Shown here: positions 47,701 through 60,439 of the stretch, one piece after another
Position numbering within the stretch: the stretch's first letter is position 1
Layout: each line of letters opens with the position of its first letter
Assembly (NCBI RefSeq): GCF_000327385.1
Contig: NW_008707226.1
Coordinates: 811,240-875,239, forward strand
Length of the DNA: 64,000 nucleotides
Reading direction: 5' to 3'
Origin: Lottia gigantea
Taxonomy: Eukaryota; Mollusca; Gastropoda; Lottiidae
Notes under the pieces: model-generated
Seen by the model: only the letters and a program-made list of their open reading frames with translations
Told to the model about the DNA's origin: nothing
Databases searched by the model: none
Made by a program: the position numbers and the translations under genes

Positions 47701-50065
47701 TATATGACTGAGATATCAATCAATCAATCCTAGTTAGGTAAGTCGGTATCTGTAATTTGATTAACACTATTTTTTCAGGTAGATGATCCAAATGTTCTAC
47801 CAGGCTATCACTACAGAGATGATGCCTTACTCCTTTACGATGCAATACAAAATTACACATCCAAATATGTAGATTTATACTATGGTAGGTAACAACAAAC
47901 TAATTTAACTTTAGGGTGTTTCTGAAGAAGGCAGTAAGCCGAAACGTCAAATAACAGGACAATAATAAAGTTTTAATTGGTTTCCCCTTTTTGGGAATTT
48001 GTGATATAATTTAACAAACTAATTGTTTTTTGAGTGAAGTCAACTGAGAAATTTGTGTGTCAATAGAAATGACTGTTTTTTCCTATCTGACAAACCGAAT
48101 ACCCCCTATTTTTGAGTATTAATTGATAATCGATCAGCAAGAGACAAAAGCGACAATTCCTTTAAAAGGCCTCTTCAATCTGTTTCTACAAACATTTTTT
48201 TTTATAATGTATCGAACCGTCTCTCCGGCGCTTGGATTTAACCAAGGAACATCTTTTAGCACCAAATGTTACTAATTTACCGACTAATTTTCAGACTCAG
48301 AAGAGACGATTGCTGGTGACGATGAACTGCAAAGCTTTGCTAAAGAAATGGCCTTAGAAATAGAAAAAGGTGGTGTCGGTATAATTGTAAGTATTTTTCG
48401 GGATATCCTGTTTACTGCTTACTTGAGGGGAACCATCTTTTTAAATCTTTTTAATCTTGATAAATCTTCATAATGTCCAAATAACGTGAACTTTTAAAGG
48501 AGGTTTTCTCGGTTGTGTATGTGTATCGGCGACACATATATACTTTTTTTCCATTACTACTTCTGTAGGTGATGCATTTCCATTAAAATTACCTTTGAGT
48601 GGATGGTTATAGCTAAATAATCAACTAATTTCAAAGGTTCTTTTCTGTAAAGGGTAAGGGAAAACAATACATATTTTCTTTTTAACTAAATTTCTATTAT
48701 TATTTTGTAGGGTGTGCCTAATAATGGTGTGCTGAAAACTAAGAAAGATATAGTAGATGTGGTGTCGTGTGTTATATATACATGTAGCGTCTCTCATGCT
48801 GCTGCCAACTTTCCACAATATCATTTTTATTCCTTTCCGCCTAATTGTCCTGTTACTATGAATGGCACACCACCAAAAACTAAGGTAATACTATTAAGTC
48901 ATAAACACAATTCTGTAGCTAAAAAAATACACAGATTTCTAAATTAATGAAATAGTTTTAGTTCTTTTTCTACTCTTTATTCAGCTATGTAACGAAAACT
49001 AGACTCGCGATGTCGCAAAAATCTCTTTTGAATTTTTTTATTCAAATGGATACCTAATGTGCACAGACCCAAGGTATATTGTTCAGAACGACTGGATCCT
49101 CAATGACCGACAGGAGAAATCAGCGCCTGTTTTATTATTTAATGGTCCTCTCTTTCTATCAAAAAGCTTTCAGCTGATATGTCCAATAGCCAAAAAAAAA
49201 AGTTTGAGCTAAATGTAAACTCGAAATGGTAGATGCCGACAGCGAGACTAATTCATTGTGGTTCATCCAATGTTGCATATTATCTCGTTTGAAGCAAAAT
49301 ATTTTTATCCCAATAATTTGATATCTAGTTCTAAAACACCATTCAATTCACAACATGTTGATTTAAGATATTTTAGCCTTACCTTATGTTTTAATGCTTT
49401 TGTCAGGATCCGGTTGATGCTGATTTTATGTTGAAGACACAAGCCGACAAAGATATTACACTAGATATCATGATTGTTACTAAACTTTTGAGTAATAGGG
49501 GTACTCAGAGTTTGGGTGATTTCGAGGTGCAATACATATTCGACCCAAATGCATTAAAACTGGTTTCCGAGTAAGTAGTTACCTGGTCATATCTTTACAA
49601 TATTATCTAACACTTATACGTATTAATAACCAATATCTTAAACCTGGGTAGTGGATGTTACGGAGACAGAAAACTCATGTGAACTGCCGCCAATACCTCC
49701 TTTAGATCTACCAAAAGTTAATGATGTAGCATAACTACTGTAAAGATGTTACTGTTGCTTTCTAAGTATCAAGCATCCTGTGCTGTCATCATCATCACAA
49801 AAAACGGATGGAAAACAGATCATTATTTTCTTGAAGTTAGATCAATATTTCTTTATGGCATGACTTTGTTTCGTCAGCAAGAGTATTTTAGATTTCAAAA
49901 ACTGATGCGTATAATTCACTAACCGAGTCTTCCTTTTACAACTGTTTCAGATTTCGACAAGAATTGAAGAAAATCAGTCAGACGATCAAAGATAGAAATA
50001 AAACCAGAGAGTTTAAATATGATTACCTTGATCCAGAATCTATTCCAAATTCCATTGGTATTTAA
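41738..50065 (+). CDS. ALOX: Lipoxygenase B (PLAT domain, predicted S-type)
   Basis: Fifteen exons join in frame to 670 residues: 41738-42229, 43321-43365, 43781-43909, 44362-44459, 44745-44877, 45364-45459, 45679-45775, 46169-46286, 47101-47193, 47512-47572, 47779-47884, 48295-48386, 48711-48884, 49407-49570 and 49951-50065. The PLAT domain covers about residues 10-122 (TGDKKNAGTDANV, EFWRDNSG), followed by the conserved HLDTSLPQ linker. The iron ligands are His362, His367, His549, Asn553 and terminal Ile670. The Coffa position is Ala405 (INNRAL), as in S-lipoxygenases, unlike its two neighbours. The N terminus MGSFIS fits the MGxxxS rule for N-myristoylation. Exon lengths match gene C exactly except in exon 1. 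The expected reaction is stereospecific dioxygenation of polyunsaturated fatty acids; position is unknown. Confidence 0.95.
42283..42412 (-). mobile_element. SINE fragment (tail end)
   Basis: It matches the tail part of the SINE at 37226 (TGAATGGAGTTTTACGTCCT through CAACTGTCGAGGGATCTT), with a small internal deletion. It begins about 50 bp after the exon 1 donor of lipoxygenase B. Confidence 0.75.
45873..46054. mobile_element. About 180-bp MITE in lipoxygenase B intron 7
   Basis: The left end GGGTTATAGTCAATTTGACAC...AATGGCCC is matched by the reverse complement of the right end (GGGCCTATAGTTAATTTGACAC...AATGGCCC), over about 36 bp. Flanking sequences are TATATA-like on both sides, so a TA-type target is plausible (Tc1/mariner style) but not proven. 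Confidence 0.75.
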
Positions 50066-51345
50066 AAAAAAATTGGTGTCAATTGTTTTTTTGGTGCATG
50101 TTCGTCTCTATCACTGACAATCGCTTCCAAATATTTTTAATGGTAATCTTGTGCGGAAACACCGAAAATTGCATTTACTTTAAGAGATTCGAAAAAGTTT
50201 TTTTGTAATTTAATTTATAACGGAGAGTCTCGAAGCTGCTTCTTGCATGATTCTGATTTCCTGTTGGACGTCTGTGGTTCTTGTAATTTCAGAATAAATT
50301 CAACATATTATGATACCACTGATAACATTAAAAATTTGATAAAAAAAAGAAAAAAGAAATTATCTACATGTACTCCATAATAAAAATAGAAATATTAAAA
50401 CGTAACCTAAAAAAACATGTTGTAACTCTGTGTCACTCTATGCGATATCTTATATACGTTGGTGCAAGTTTACTATATGTGCCTTACAGTTGCTATTGAT
50501 GGTATTTATATATATTTATCTTAATCTGTATATTCCTTGCAATTGTTTTGATTAATTATATTAAATCTATCTATATTCTACACCCTTTTTGTCCTTCAAG
50601 TAATCATACCTACATTCTATTGTCTTGTGCGTCAGTGTCCCTTTTGAAAAATTTACATTCATTTACGTTTCAAATTTCCTATATCACCGATAACGTAGTG
50701 ATGTGATCTCCGCTGATAATGTATATAAAAAAAATGACAAGACGATGCACCACATCTGTCTGTGTGATTATGTTGGATTTTTGTTCATCTGATCGTCTCA
50801 TATTTTTGGTTAAGGTTCTCTTGTTAATAACAAGTCTCAATTAACCTCGCATTATTTTATTTCGCTAGCCTGGCAACTTGGAAGCGGGACTTAATGTTAA
50901 TTAACAGGAGTTGTCTTGCCGGTTTTGTCTCAACTTTTCTTACAATAACTGACTATATTATTATTATGATTTTTTCTAAAAAGTACTGTGATTATTGAAC
51001 ATTATAAATTCTGCCTTCATCAACCTATGAACGAAAAAAAAAAACCTACACCCAAGCCTTAAATACCACATGAAACTGTGCTTTTACATAAACACTAAGT
51101 TTGTTTTCGCCTCCCTATTTTACATGTAGTATTTAGCAGCAATGACAGGTGGGGGTTCCAGCAAGGGTATGCGTACTGTTCTCTTCTAGTCACTTGATGC
51201 CACTTTTCATCATTAAATACTTACTTATAGATTCACAGTTCACAATTGAAATTGGAGAAATATATTGTCACCAGTTACGTCCCTTAATTGTCGCCAAGTC
51301 CCTTTTTTCTGTTGAATGCTCGTTCTTATTTGTGGTTAGTTAACT
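50066..51345. other. 3' flank of lipoxygenase B; no gene seen
   Basis: AT-rich sequence. AATAAA at 50293-50298, about 230 bp past the stop codon, is a plausible poly(A) signal for lipoxygenase B. Nothing else is supported. Confidence 0.45.
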
Positions 51346-51439
51346 TAGTTAACTTCCATGAGCAAAACGCCATAACACTGCAGTGCCACACAAAAGATTT
51401 ACACAAGTGTAATGGCGTTTTGCTCATGGAAGTTGACTA
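51346..51439. repeat. 94-bp hairpin with 34-nt arms
   Basis: The arm at 51346-51379 (TAGTTAACTTCCATGAGCAA and on) and the reverse complement of 51406-51439 match at 32 of 34 positions, with a 26-nt spacer. A perfect CACTGCAGTG palindrome spans the inner edge of the left arm. It could be a minimal MITE or a transcribed stem-loop. There is no evidence here for a small RNA. Confidence 0.85.
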
Positions 51440-52399
51440 TTTTCCAGCTTTTGTCGAGTACTAATTGATTGATTACCAATAAAAAGTACATCGGAGACAT
51501 AAGTAAGCAGTCCTTTTTTCAAAAACACCAAAAATGAAAAGCAGAAACCTTTCACGAACAGATAAACAGCTTTGTTTACAGTTGTGCCCATTGGAAGCCT
51601 TATCTTTTTTTTAATATACGTTGACACTATTTTCTCCACATCGCCCATATTTTAATAATATTGACAGAACTTCAAGGGCCTGTGGTATGTTCAGTAGCTA
51701 TGACGGATGTTTTGGGGGGTTTATTTTGAGAATAAAATATAGTTTTATTAGCGGTGCTTGTTTACATGAATGGCGGCATGCAGATACATTGCCTATAGGT
51801 TTACTGACAATTGAGATAATCAATGATTGGATATTTAGAACAATAGGTCAAAGGTCGTGGTCAGTTGGCTTAATAATCAACAAAGGCATTCGTCGTTCTC
51901 AAGCCAAGCACTGAATGTCCTATATCGTAACAACCCCCTTTTCATAAAGAAAAGTAAAATTAACGAAAATAGTAGTAGAAGTCACTGAACTTAATTTAAG
52001 GTGCCTTGGCTAGGCTTAAATGTCTGGTTCTTTACTGAGCACAAAAAAGTCTTATCTTGAGATTTAGGTAGCAAAGTCAGTAAAACGAGCAGGTCTGCGA
52101 ACATCCCTCGTGTGTGTTTTACTAACTACATCCATTTTGTTTTAGAGATACTTTAGTAGGTATTTGTAATGGTTGGCTAATATCTGGTGATCAGCGTTGG
52201 CATTGTTAGCTTTGTGAGTTACATCTTTCATATTATTTGATGTGTCTTCCAGTGGTAACTGTAGTTATTCTATACCACGAGTTGACTCTATGCCTGGTTC
52301 AGTTCTTGTTTCGCACGAACTTTCTATTACATCTGTATTCGTGACCATCGATGTCTACCACATACGATCTGGAACTGAGTTGGCGTACACATGTACCAA
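51440..52399. other. No gene seen
   Basis: Spacer between lipoxygenases B and C, with short open frames only and no recognised similarity. Confidence 0.4.
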
Positions 52400-52830
52400 G
52401 CTTTCAAGTTTTTGATTTATGAATAACATCTTTAATTTTTGACGCTATGTTCTCTGCTACTTTATCTACAACACTGGGTTTGAGCAGAGGAGCTGCTGTC
52501 GGAAGCTGCGTCTTGGTTCTTCGTAACACAAGTCGTTGGACCGGACTGCTGTACATTCCTTCTGCAGAAGTGTTTCCCCAATCTAGTATCCTCAAGTTTA
52601 TATCTTGATTATCTTTCTTCGCTTTTTTTGATAAGATTCCTTGCAATCGTAACAGCAGACTCAGCCTTTTCATTTGATTGACTGTGATGATGTGATGGAC
52701 TTGAATGTTCAAACCCATAAGTAGAAGCGAAATGAAAAAATTCCAGAGCAGTTAACTGTGGACCATTTATATCAGGAATACCATGACGTCCAATAAAGGG
52801 AAAATAATTATCAAACACGTCTGATTTTTA
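52400..52830 (-). mobile_element. Ty3/gypsy integrase fossil fragment
   Basis: The minus strand encodes the C-terminal half of a gypsy-type integrase core and the region after it: DINGPQ, then a YGFEHSSPSHHHSQSN block, AVTIARNL, and a segment with SPVQRLVLRRTKTQLP. It is a short, old and broken piece with no terminal repeats and no other pol part nearby. It is distinct from the element at 3-7 kb. It lies in the tail-to-tail spacer of lipoxygenases B and C. Confidence 0.85.
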
Positions 52831-53492
52831 ACTTTTCGTCACGAATGACCAAAATCTTACACCAATTAACCCGCATTCTGAAGCTATCGCCTTCAGGAGA
52901 AGTGCACGAATGAATTTTGTCTGAGCTGATTTCTCGTGTGTGTGCCTGACCTAAGAGGAAAGTAGGCGGAGCTAACGTGTGCTACAACAAATCGCTCTTT
53001 TTAATCAAAACTCGTGACTTGCACGAGCTTCTATACATCGGATAAAACGGTAACGTAATCAATGCCGTAATACTGTCAATCATTCTATTTATGTATTTTG
53101 ACTCGTAAGAACAGTGATATATATATATATTACTTATACTTCTAAGGATTTAATATTCGAAGATATAGGAGCAATCGAAAATTTTCTTTTGAATATTTGT
53201 GAAATGACAGAAAGAATTTAATTATGAGCTCAGAATGGTCGGAGAGTGGGTGTGATTAAGTAGAGGAAAACTGGTGCTTAGATCACCATTAACTAAATTG
53301 AGAAGAAACAATCTAGAACATCCGACCTAGAAAGACCCCACTACATCAGGATCGAAAACATATGCTAGGAAACCTCTATTTTTATTCTCGTTACCAATAC
53401 AATAGTTCAACTACAACGTTTGTCTGTATTATCCGAAATGTGTCCAAGAAAAAAAGAACATTTTCCTTTCACACTATTTATTTGTTAACATT
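52831..53492. other. 3' flank of lipoxygenase C; weak repeat match
   Basis: There is no coding block. The stretch 53130-53260 resembles the last third of dispersed repeat family 2. TTTATT at 53477-53482 (AATAAA on the minus strand) lies only about 10 bp past the lipoxygenase C stop and may serve as its poly(A) signal. Confidence 0.35.
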
Positions 53493-56400
53493 TTATATAC
53501 TGATCGAGTTTGGGATATATTCAGGGTCTAGATTAGTGTAGGGTGTCTTCCTTGTCTTATTCCTTTCCTTTATTTCCAAGCTGATCTTTCTCAAATCCGA
53601 ACGAAACCTGAAATATGAAAGGGACTGGATTAGTATTAGTGACTAGTAACATGGAATGAAAAAAAAGAAAGTTATAGGCACTGACTTCATCCTTCTTCCA
53701 ATCTTTACTTGTGTTGTTTTTTTTTTAGTAATGTTCACCAAAGGGCGCGATGGTCAACCTGGTGACTAACAAAATTTCGGAACAACTCGATTTTCAAGTT
53801 GCTTGCAACTGGTGGCATTTGATCGGTTTTTATTACTATATTATATTCCGCTGTCATTTTCTTTTTTTTCCCGTTTTTATTTTCATTTACATTTTGCTTT
53901 GGGTTTCAATGGCTTTTCATTAGAATTCAAATAATACTTACTCTTCCACAATCTTTAAAGCACTGGGATCGTATATATACTGAACTTCAAAGTCTCCAAG
54001 ACTTTTGGTACCCTGTAAGCTTAGTATTTTGGATACCACTAAAATATCTCTGGTGATGCTTTTGTTTGGTAGAGAATCCATTATAAAATCTTCTCGAATC
54101 GGATCCTGTTGTTGGTATAAATAATTAATTAATGGATTGATTTTGGTGACAAATGTTCATGAATATATATTTGATTGCTGTGTATTAGCTGTTATCATGA
54201 CACATCACGGTCTCTTGCTTTCACAAAAAGAAATGAAATAAGATTGAAGCGTGGCCTGAAACCTAATGTGCTGCATTGAAGGGCAATTTGTTAAGACAGC
54301 GGTATGAGCCTGCTCTTCTTTTCAACTGCCCAAGATTCTTCTTTTTGCGTTTCAGCCCCTCCAATCTACATCACTGGGAGACGGTTTGTAATCGTCCTAT
54401 GATGGGATGATGAGAGAGCATTTTACTTGCAACCCCAATGTCTCCTACCTTGGTTGATGGGGGTACACCTCTCATTGTAGCTGGATAGTTCGGAGGAAAT
54501 GCATAGTTTTGATATATTGGAAAGTTTGTTGCGCAATGCATCACACTGCAAGTTACTATTACACTTGTAAACAACAAACTGATATCTTCTTTGGTCTTCA
54601 GCTCCCCGTCATTTGGCACACCCTATAATAAATATTAAGTGCCTTAAGAGTTACTCATAAAAACTAGGCTTCCCTGCAAAATGTACACGCAGTATGATCT
54701 GCAATTATTATTGTTAAATATTCGGCTTATCTCGCAATAGATCTATCTTGGAAATCAATTACATAAACTACTGCATCAAACCAACTGGATACATGTACTA
54801 CAATTCCGTAAGTATATGAAGTTGAAACATATCATTAACATGTGTACCTCTTACCGGAAATAAATTATAATGAAAATATGGCCTTAGGTCTGTTTATTTA
54901 CTCTCATTTTTTGTAAGGAACAACCAAACAGTCGGTCTATTGTAAAAATAACATCAAAGCTACTCACAAGAACACCAACTCCACCTTGTGATTTTGGCAT
55001 TGACAGCTCTTTGCCAAGATTCTGCAATTCCCAATCGCCTGTAATTTTATCTTCAGAATCTGGTTTTTAAAAAAAATACAAATATTAATTTATCAGATTC
55101 AGATTCGAATTGTTTCAAGACACCACTGTTAAATAAACTTACTACCTCTTATTAACTTTTATTTTTGCATATGTAGATGGTCAAACTGCAGTACAAATTT
55201 TAAGACGTCCAAATTAACATAAAAGTCCTCTACAAGCTGCAATATGTGTATCATGTTAACTGAAGTGTATCAATAAATGTGGCGATCGCACTAATGAAAA
55301 TCTTTGCTCGAACAATGTGCTTTGTATCATAAAAAACTAAACCTTGTTGACGCTTTTAAAGTTCTCTTTGTTTGTTCACAAGTAACTCACCATAATACAA
55401 AGAGACGTAATTTTCAACGTATTTCTGTATTGCATGATAAAGAAGTAAACTGTCGTCTCTAAAATGATACCCTGGTAAAATGTCTTGGTTCAAAACCTGG
55501 AAATACATTAATAGTTTAAAGCAAGACCGAAAATAAAAGTTTTTTCCATGTTATTTTATGTGTGTCATATTTCATAAATATGAAGATACCAAAAGAATGA
55601 TGGTCCTTTTGTCAGATACATTATAATATAAAAAGCTTAAATGCACATTACTCAAAACTGTACGTTTATCTTATTGCAGTAATAATTCAACGGTAACGAT
55701 TGACTTCTAAACGTTTAACTGATACGAGAAGTAGTATATACACAAAATATATCTTACCCCTCTTGATTTAAAATCGTTTGGTAAGGTACCATGGAGATCA
55801 ATTCTCCATTCATCTAATCTGCAATAAGTGAATAATTCAGTCTGACTAAAGAGCGCAAACAAGTGTAAACAAGGATTGCAACAGTGTATCCCACAAGGAC
55901 AATATTTCTGTATAAGCAGGCTTGGTACAATATAGATTTATTACCAGACGCCTTTCGACATATAAGCATTTTTCAATAAGAACTTATAAAAGCACTGCCA
56001 AATCACTTTATGCGACGTCTATGCTATTTTGTTTAGCATGAGCATGTTTTACATAGTCTATGCGAATTAAAATGTCATTATCCAGAGCCTTTTTAAGTGT
56101 TTAGCTGTATTTCAAACATAGCCTCACCCTTTTTCAATTAGTTTGAACATTCCTTTAGCACCAATATTCATAACCTTATCAACCCAGCCACCTTCGGATA
56201 TAAGAACGTCTAGACCTCGTCTGAAATGAAATTCGATAAAATGAATCATCCTTTTTTAAAATATGTTCAGAAAATACTGTTTAATGTAAGAACGATAGCG
56301 CCTAAGCCATTATTTCAACACATGCCAGAACTTGAAAAAAGAATTTTGCAAACTAAAATAATCGACAAGTATCTTATATTATGTAGATATTCGTGCTTCC

Positions 56401-59400
56401 GATAACTATTTTGACGTCGGCAATTAAGGTAGACATACTTACGTGTTAATAGCAATGAGAAAAAGGAAATGTGGAGCCAACAGTTTGAACAATGGGTGAG
56501 ATTGTGAAAGACATCTGTGAACTGCGATACACACACCTTCCATCAGCAGATGAGTAAACCCTGAAATCAGATAGCATGGGAAATACTGAATATTGTTCAG
56601 GAAATTACAGGCGTTCAAAGTAGATTTATAGGTATTCCAAAGAGGTTTTCTAGTCGTTAAATTTGGCACACTTAAGTTCCTATTTGCACCATCCGGCTTT
56701 CTGGCAGACGCCACTATCACAATCGTGGAAATATATTACGGGATCGATTGCATGTTATATTAATTAGTAGATTTTAGAAATTCTTGTTTATTTCGCAGCA
56801 GGAAACTTTTGAAATCTTTGGAGATCAAACTTATTTGAGGAAATATTCATTCATACCTAAATGTGTCTGAGATTGATGATGAGCCGCGTCAGCATTATTA
56901 AACCACATTTTAGCCAAGTTCCATAAATTGGGATCATCAGATGGTAAAAAGATCTGAAATAATCCAACAAAAATGTTGAATCTTTTGATTTTGTCGAGAC
57001 AGCCCTCCCCTTTCTACCATGTATCATCAATTTTGGTTTAAATGGCTCTATCAACCGAAAGACCAGTTTGTTCTGAGGCTGTTTGGAATATATTTTAAGT
57101 CGTAATACCAAAGTCGCCTTGGGATTTCGAATTTGATTCGGTGGACGTCATGGCAATATCACTACCTAAGCACTACTTACCGGATTATCAGGATCTGGAT
57201 CTTGATATAACTGAATGGCTATTGGTCTTAAATCCTGGTTTTTATCAATCATGAACAGTGCTATGGGCGCACATACCTACAACATAGTTGTTAAGAGGTT
57301 TTAAAACTTATAGCAATATATAATGAATACACAGTAACAAGACATATCTACAATTTATGATATAGGATACACAAATGTTAATTTCAAGAATTATGTATCA
57401 TAACTATTTTTCAAGCGGGTTTTACAAATCTGAAATCATTAACGAAAGGTCCGTTAAATACACGTTAAGTAAGTATTCAGACGAAAGATTATTCGAATAA
57501 CCGGTTCAAAGATTTAGCTGCTCGAGTATACCTACACAATAACCTTCTTTAGATTCCGCTTTCTCTAGAACATTGAAATCACATATGAAAATGCGATTGT
57601 TGTCCAACAAATACTGTAAACTGTTGCCTTCCAATATCGGATTTAACATTTCATCTGTAACTGTCAACCTAAATAAATATACAAACAAAACACAATCAAA
57701 GCATAGTATGTCGCCCATTACCAAGTTTTCAGTAATATGGCCACATAATTGCATGGTTAAATGATCACAAAAATTTGATCACAAGGTAAATTTATCAAAA
57801 TTGTATGGTGGAAAGGTACATTGGTTACAATAACATGATCGAAACGCGATTTGACCACAGCAACATGATCAATGTACATTGGTCATAATAACAAGATCAA
57901 CATGTAAAATGTTCACTAAACCTTATCACTAAGTAACATGACCATCATGATTATATCACTGCGACCAATCTACCATGTGACATATTAATGTGACGTTTGT
58001 TGCATACCAAATTACAACGAAACCTACTACCTGTATCATACTTTGTGACATTGCGATAAGAGTGCCTGTGACAAGTTTACCCTTAGACAAAATAACTGCT
58101 ACCAAGATATTGTTGTGTCTAATGTTTCCTTTGACCATCTCCGTGTGGCCTAAAACTGCCATAGTAAATTGGTTATTTGCATTCCTGGCATTGTATATGC
58201 TAATTGAAAAATACAATTCCCTCAAGTGTTTTAGAATTATGAAATTAAAATCGAGTCTCGACAATATACGATGACAATAATTATATCTTACTTGTCCGGA
58301 ATAACTGTGCACAACTTAATCAGGGAATGGTTACAGCCAGTAAGCCTTTGTCGTCCAAAATGAACGTCATCTTTCCATGTGTTTGCAGCCTTCAAAATAC
58401 AATAGCAAGGATTTAGTTGATATGAAAAAATAGCCAGTAAAATACACAATATTGGATTAAAACTTTGCCTTCAAAATGAAATACAAGGGAGATTCGAGAC
58501 GTGCCTCCTATTTTTCTACGTTAAATATGGCAAACAATAACTGAGGCTGAGGGAAATGTACCAGGACAGCGCAATGGCATATTCATTTTTTCTATGCCAT
58601 CTTTTCCTATCCGAAATACACTGTCAGCCTCTACGACCTACCGACTGGAACCTGGAATCCACAGGTTGCAAGCTAGCATCTTAACACCATGACACCGTGA
58701 TAGCGTTAACTGGTTATGAGATATACTATTCACAGATATAAGCAACTACTAAGATACTACTTCGCAGCAACATATTAATTCTTAAATCCATTACTTACCT
58801 TTGGTAACGGAAGAATATTTTTGTCGAAGAGCTTTTTGAAATCTTCCAGACACTTCCAACGTCCTGCCGTTAGAGCAGACAGTTTTGATTTGGCAATAAG
58901 TTTAGATTTCGTAACTACTATGTCCCACTGTAAATGGAAGAAAGAAGACGTGTTTAGCAGCGTAATTTTAAAAAAAAAACATGCAAGATTTTCATTATAT
59001 CGCCAGATTTTGTCCTTACATGATATACCAGTATAACAAAAAAACAATATTATATAACACACTTTTTTAATAAGGTTGGGCACATAATATGTCGTTCAAA
59101 TCTTATATGATATACCAGTACCATATGTTATGAAACTCTACGGTTTCAATTTTACATATCATTCTCCATGTGAGCTACCAAGTGTTGTCAAATTAAATCA
59201 ATAACAACCATTACAATAATCGGGATTTAGTATAGGCTAACACATTTCAATTCTTGGATGTGCAGTGGCTATTTTCCAAACACATACTCAACCAATAACT
59301 TATTCACTTTTTTCTTTGTCAACAGCGTGAATATAGACGGCGTAGTATATAAACTTTGATTAATCTTACCAGGTAGTCGAATGAAAACTGCTCATCGTCT

Positions 59401-60439
59401 GGAATATTTTTGATCTTAAAGAGAAATTACCATCGTGAACAATACTTATGATCTTCTATTTAAGTTGACAATGATATTTTAACTTTTCTTTGGCAAAGTG
59501 AATCAAAGAGAATTAATACAATGGTGATTTTCAAAGAAGAATCACTTTTAATTCGTATTTTCATCAAAATCACCGCCAAAAAAGTAAGAAAAAGCTTAAA
59601 TAATGGACAATTTTTCGAGTGATGAACGCAAACATTTACTTTTTTTCTGAATACAGGATGCACTTTTAGGAAAAAGGTCAATCCAATGTTGCGGCAAAAT
59701 TCAAGATCTAAATGGTCTGTCTAAGACAAAGTAACAAGCTTATTTCATTTTCTTCCAATTCCAAACTACAATATGGGAAATAAGTAAGGCGTGTACTGGC
59801 TTCATTGTTATTAGTAGTGGCGGGTGTCGCTAGCGAAGCGGACCATGCTTACTCTTGCAGGATACACAACTATTCGATTTTTACCCCGAGTTTGCCATGC
59901 TTTGGACGAGATTTTGATTGACAGATTTTTTATTCAAGACTCACCTGAACAGGCATTCCAGGTTGCTTTTGTCCATATTCATAAACATCTTTAATCTCTT
60001 CCATTTCAAACTGTCTCTGTTTCCAATGTTCGTCCAACTGAGGAAGCGATGTGTCTAAATGAATAATTCTGTAATGTTGTAGAGCTTTAATCCATTTAAA
60101 TACTGGGAAAATGTAAATTTCTTTACTCTTACAACATTTCACTGAAATTATGTTCACGAACCAATCACTTCTAATACCATCATCGTCTCTCCAGAATTCA
60201 ATTTTAGAGATACTGCCATGGAGCATTGCGGATTGTTTATGCGGCACATGAAACACGTCCTCTTTACCACTTTCAAAATCGTCCGACCATTTGTTATCCA
60301 ATTTGATTTCTTCACTCTGTTGTTCATTTTCGTCATGTAAGATGATTTTCACTTTAGCATCTGTTCCTGAATTTTTCTTATCCCCCGTCACGACATAAAT
60401 GATATAGTCTGAATCTGGTTGACTACAACCGGACCCCAT
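53493..60439 (-). CDS. ALOX: Lipoxygenase C (PLAT domain, predicted R-type)
   Basis: Fifteen exons join in frame to 671 residues: 60439-59945, 59414-59370, 58927-58799, 58389-58292, 57668-57536, 57276-57181, 56953-56857, 56560-56443, 56220-56128, 55818-55758, 55496-55391, 55059-54968, 54622-54449, 54105-53942 and 53607-53493. I start at ATG 60439 (context AAAATGG), the first ATG of this frame. The PLAT domain is about residues 12-122. The iron ligands are His363, His368, His550, Asn554 and terminal Ile671. The Coffa position is Gly406 (INTRGL), predicting R chirality. The N terminus MGSGCS fits N-myristoylation, with Cys5 placed for palmitoylation as well. Intron positions match gene B throughout. 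It should act as a fatty-acid dioxygenase. Whether any paralogue feeds an eicosanoid or other oxylipin pathway cannot be told. Confidence 0.95.
54236..54400 (-). mobile_element. SINE fragment, strongly diverged
   Basis: It keeps the order GACAGCGGTATGAGCCTGCTCTT, CAACTGCCCAAGATTCTT and CTACATCACTGGGAG seen in the better SINE copies, with many changes. It lies in intron 13 of lipoxygenase C. Confidence 0.45.
57740..57995 (+). repeat. Degenerate short repeat rich in ATGATC and TGGTCA words
   Basis: AACATGATC, TTGGTCATAATAACAAGATC, TTTGACCACAGCAACATGATC and similar words recur every 25-35 bp without strict period. It looks like a decayed minisatellite. It lies in lipoxygenase C intron 4. Confidence 0.45.
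58500..58705 (-). mobile_element. SINE fragment, strongly diverged, with head remnant
   Basis: It shares GAGGGAAATGTACCAGGACAG with the SINE body. On the minus strand its far end has TGGTGTTAAGATGCTAGC and GTGGATTCCAGGTTCC, which look like decayed tRNA A- and B-box regions. It lies in intron 3 of lipoxygenase C. Confidence 0.45.

Noticed and set aside
57956-58312. 118-codon minus-strand frame
   Set aside because: It overlaps exon 4 of lipoxygenase C in another frame and a degenerate repeat in the intron.
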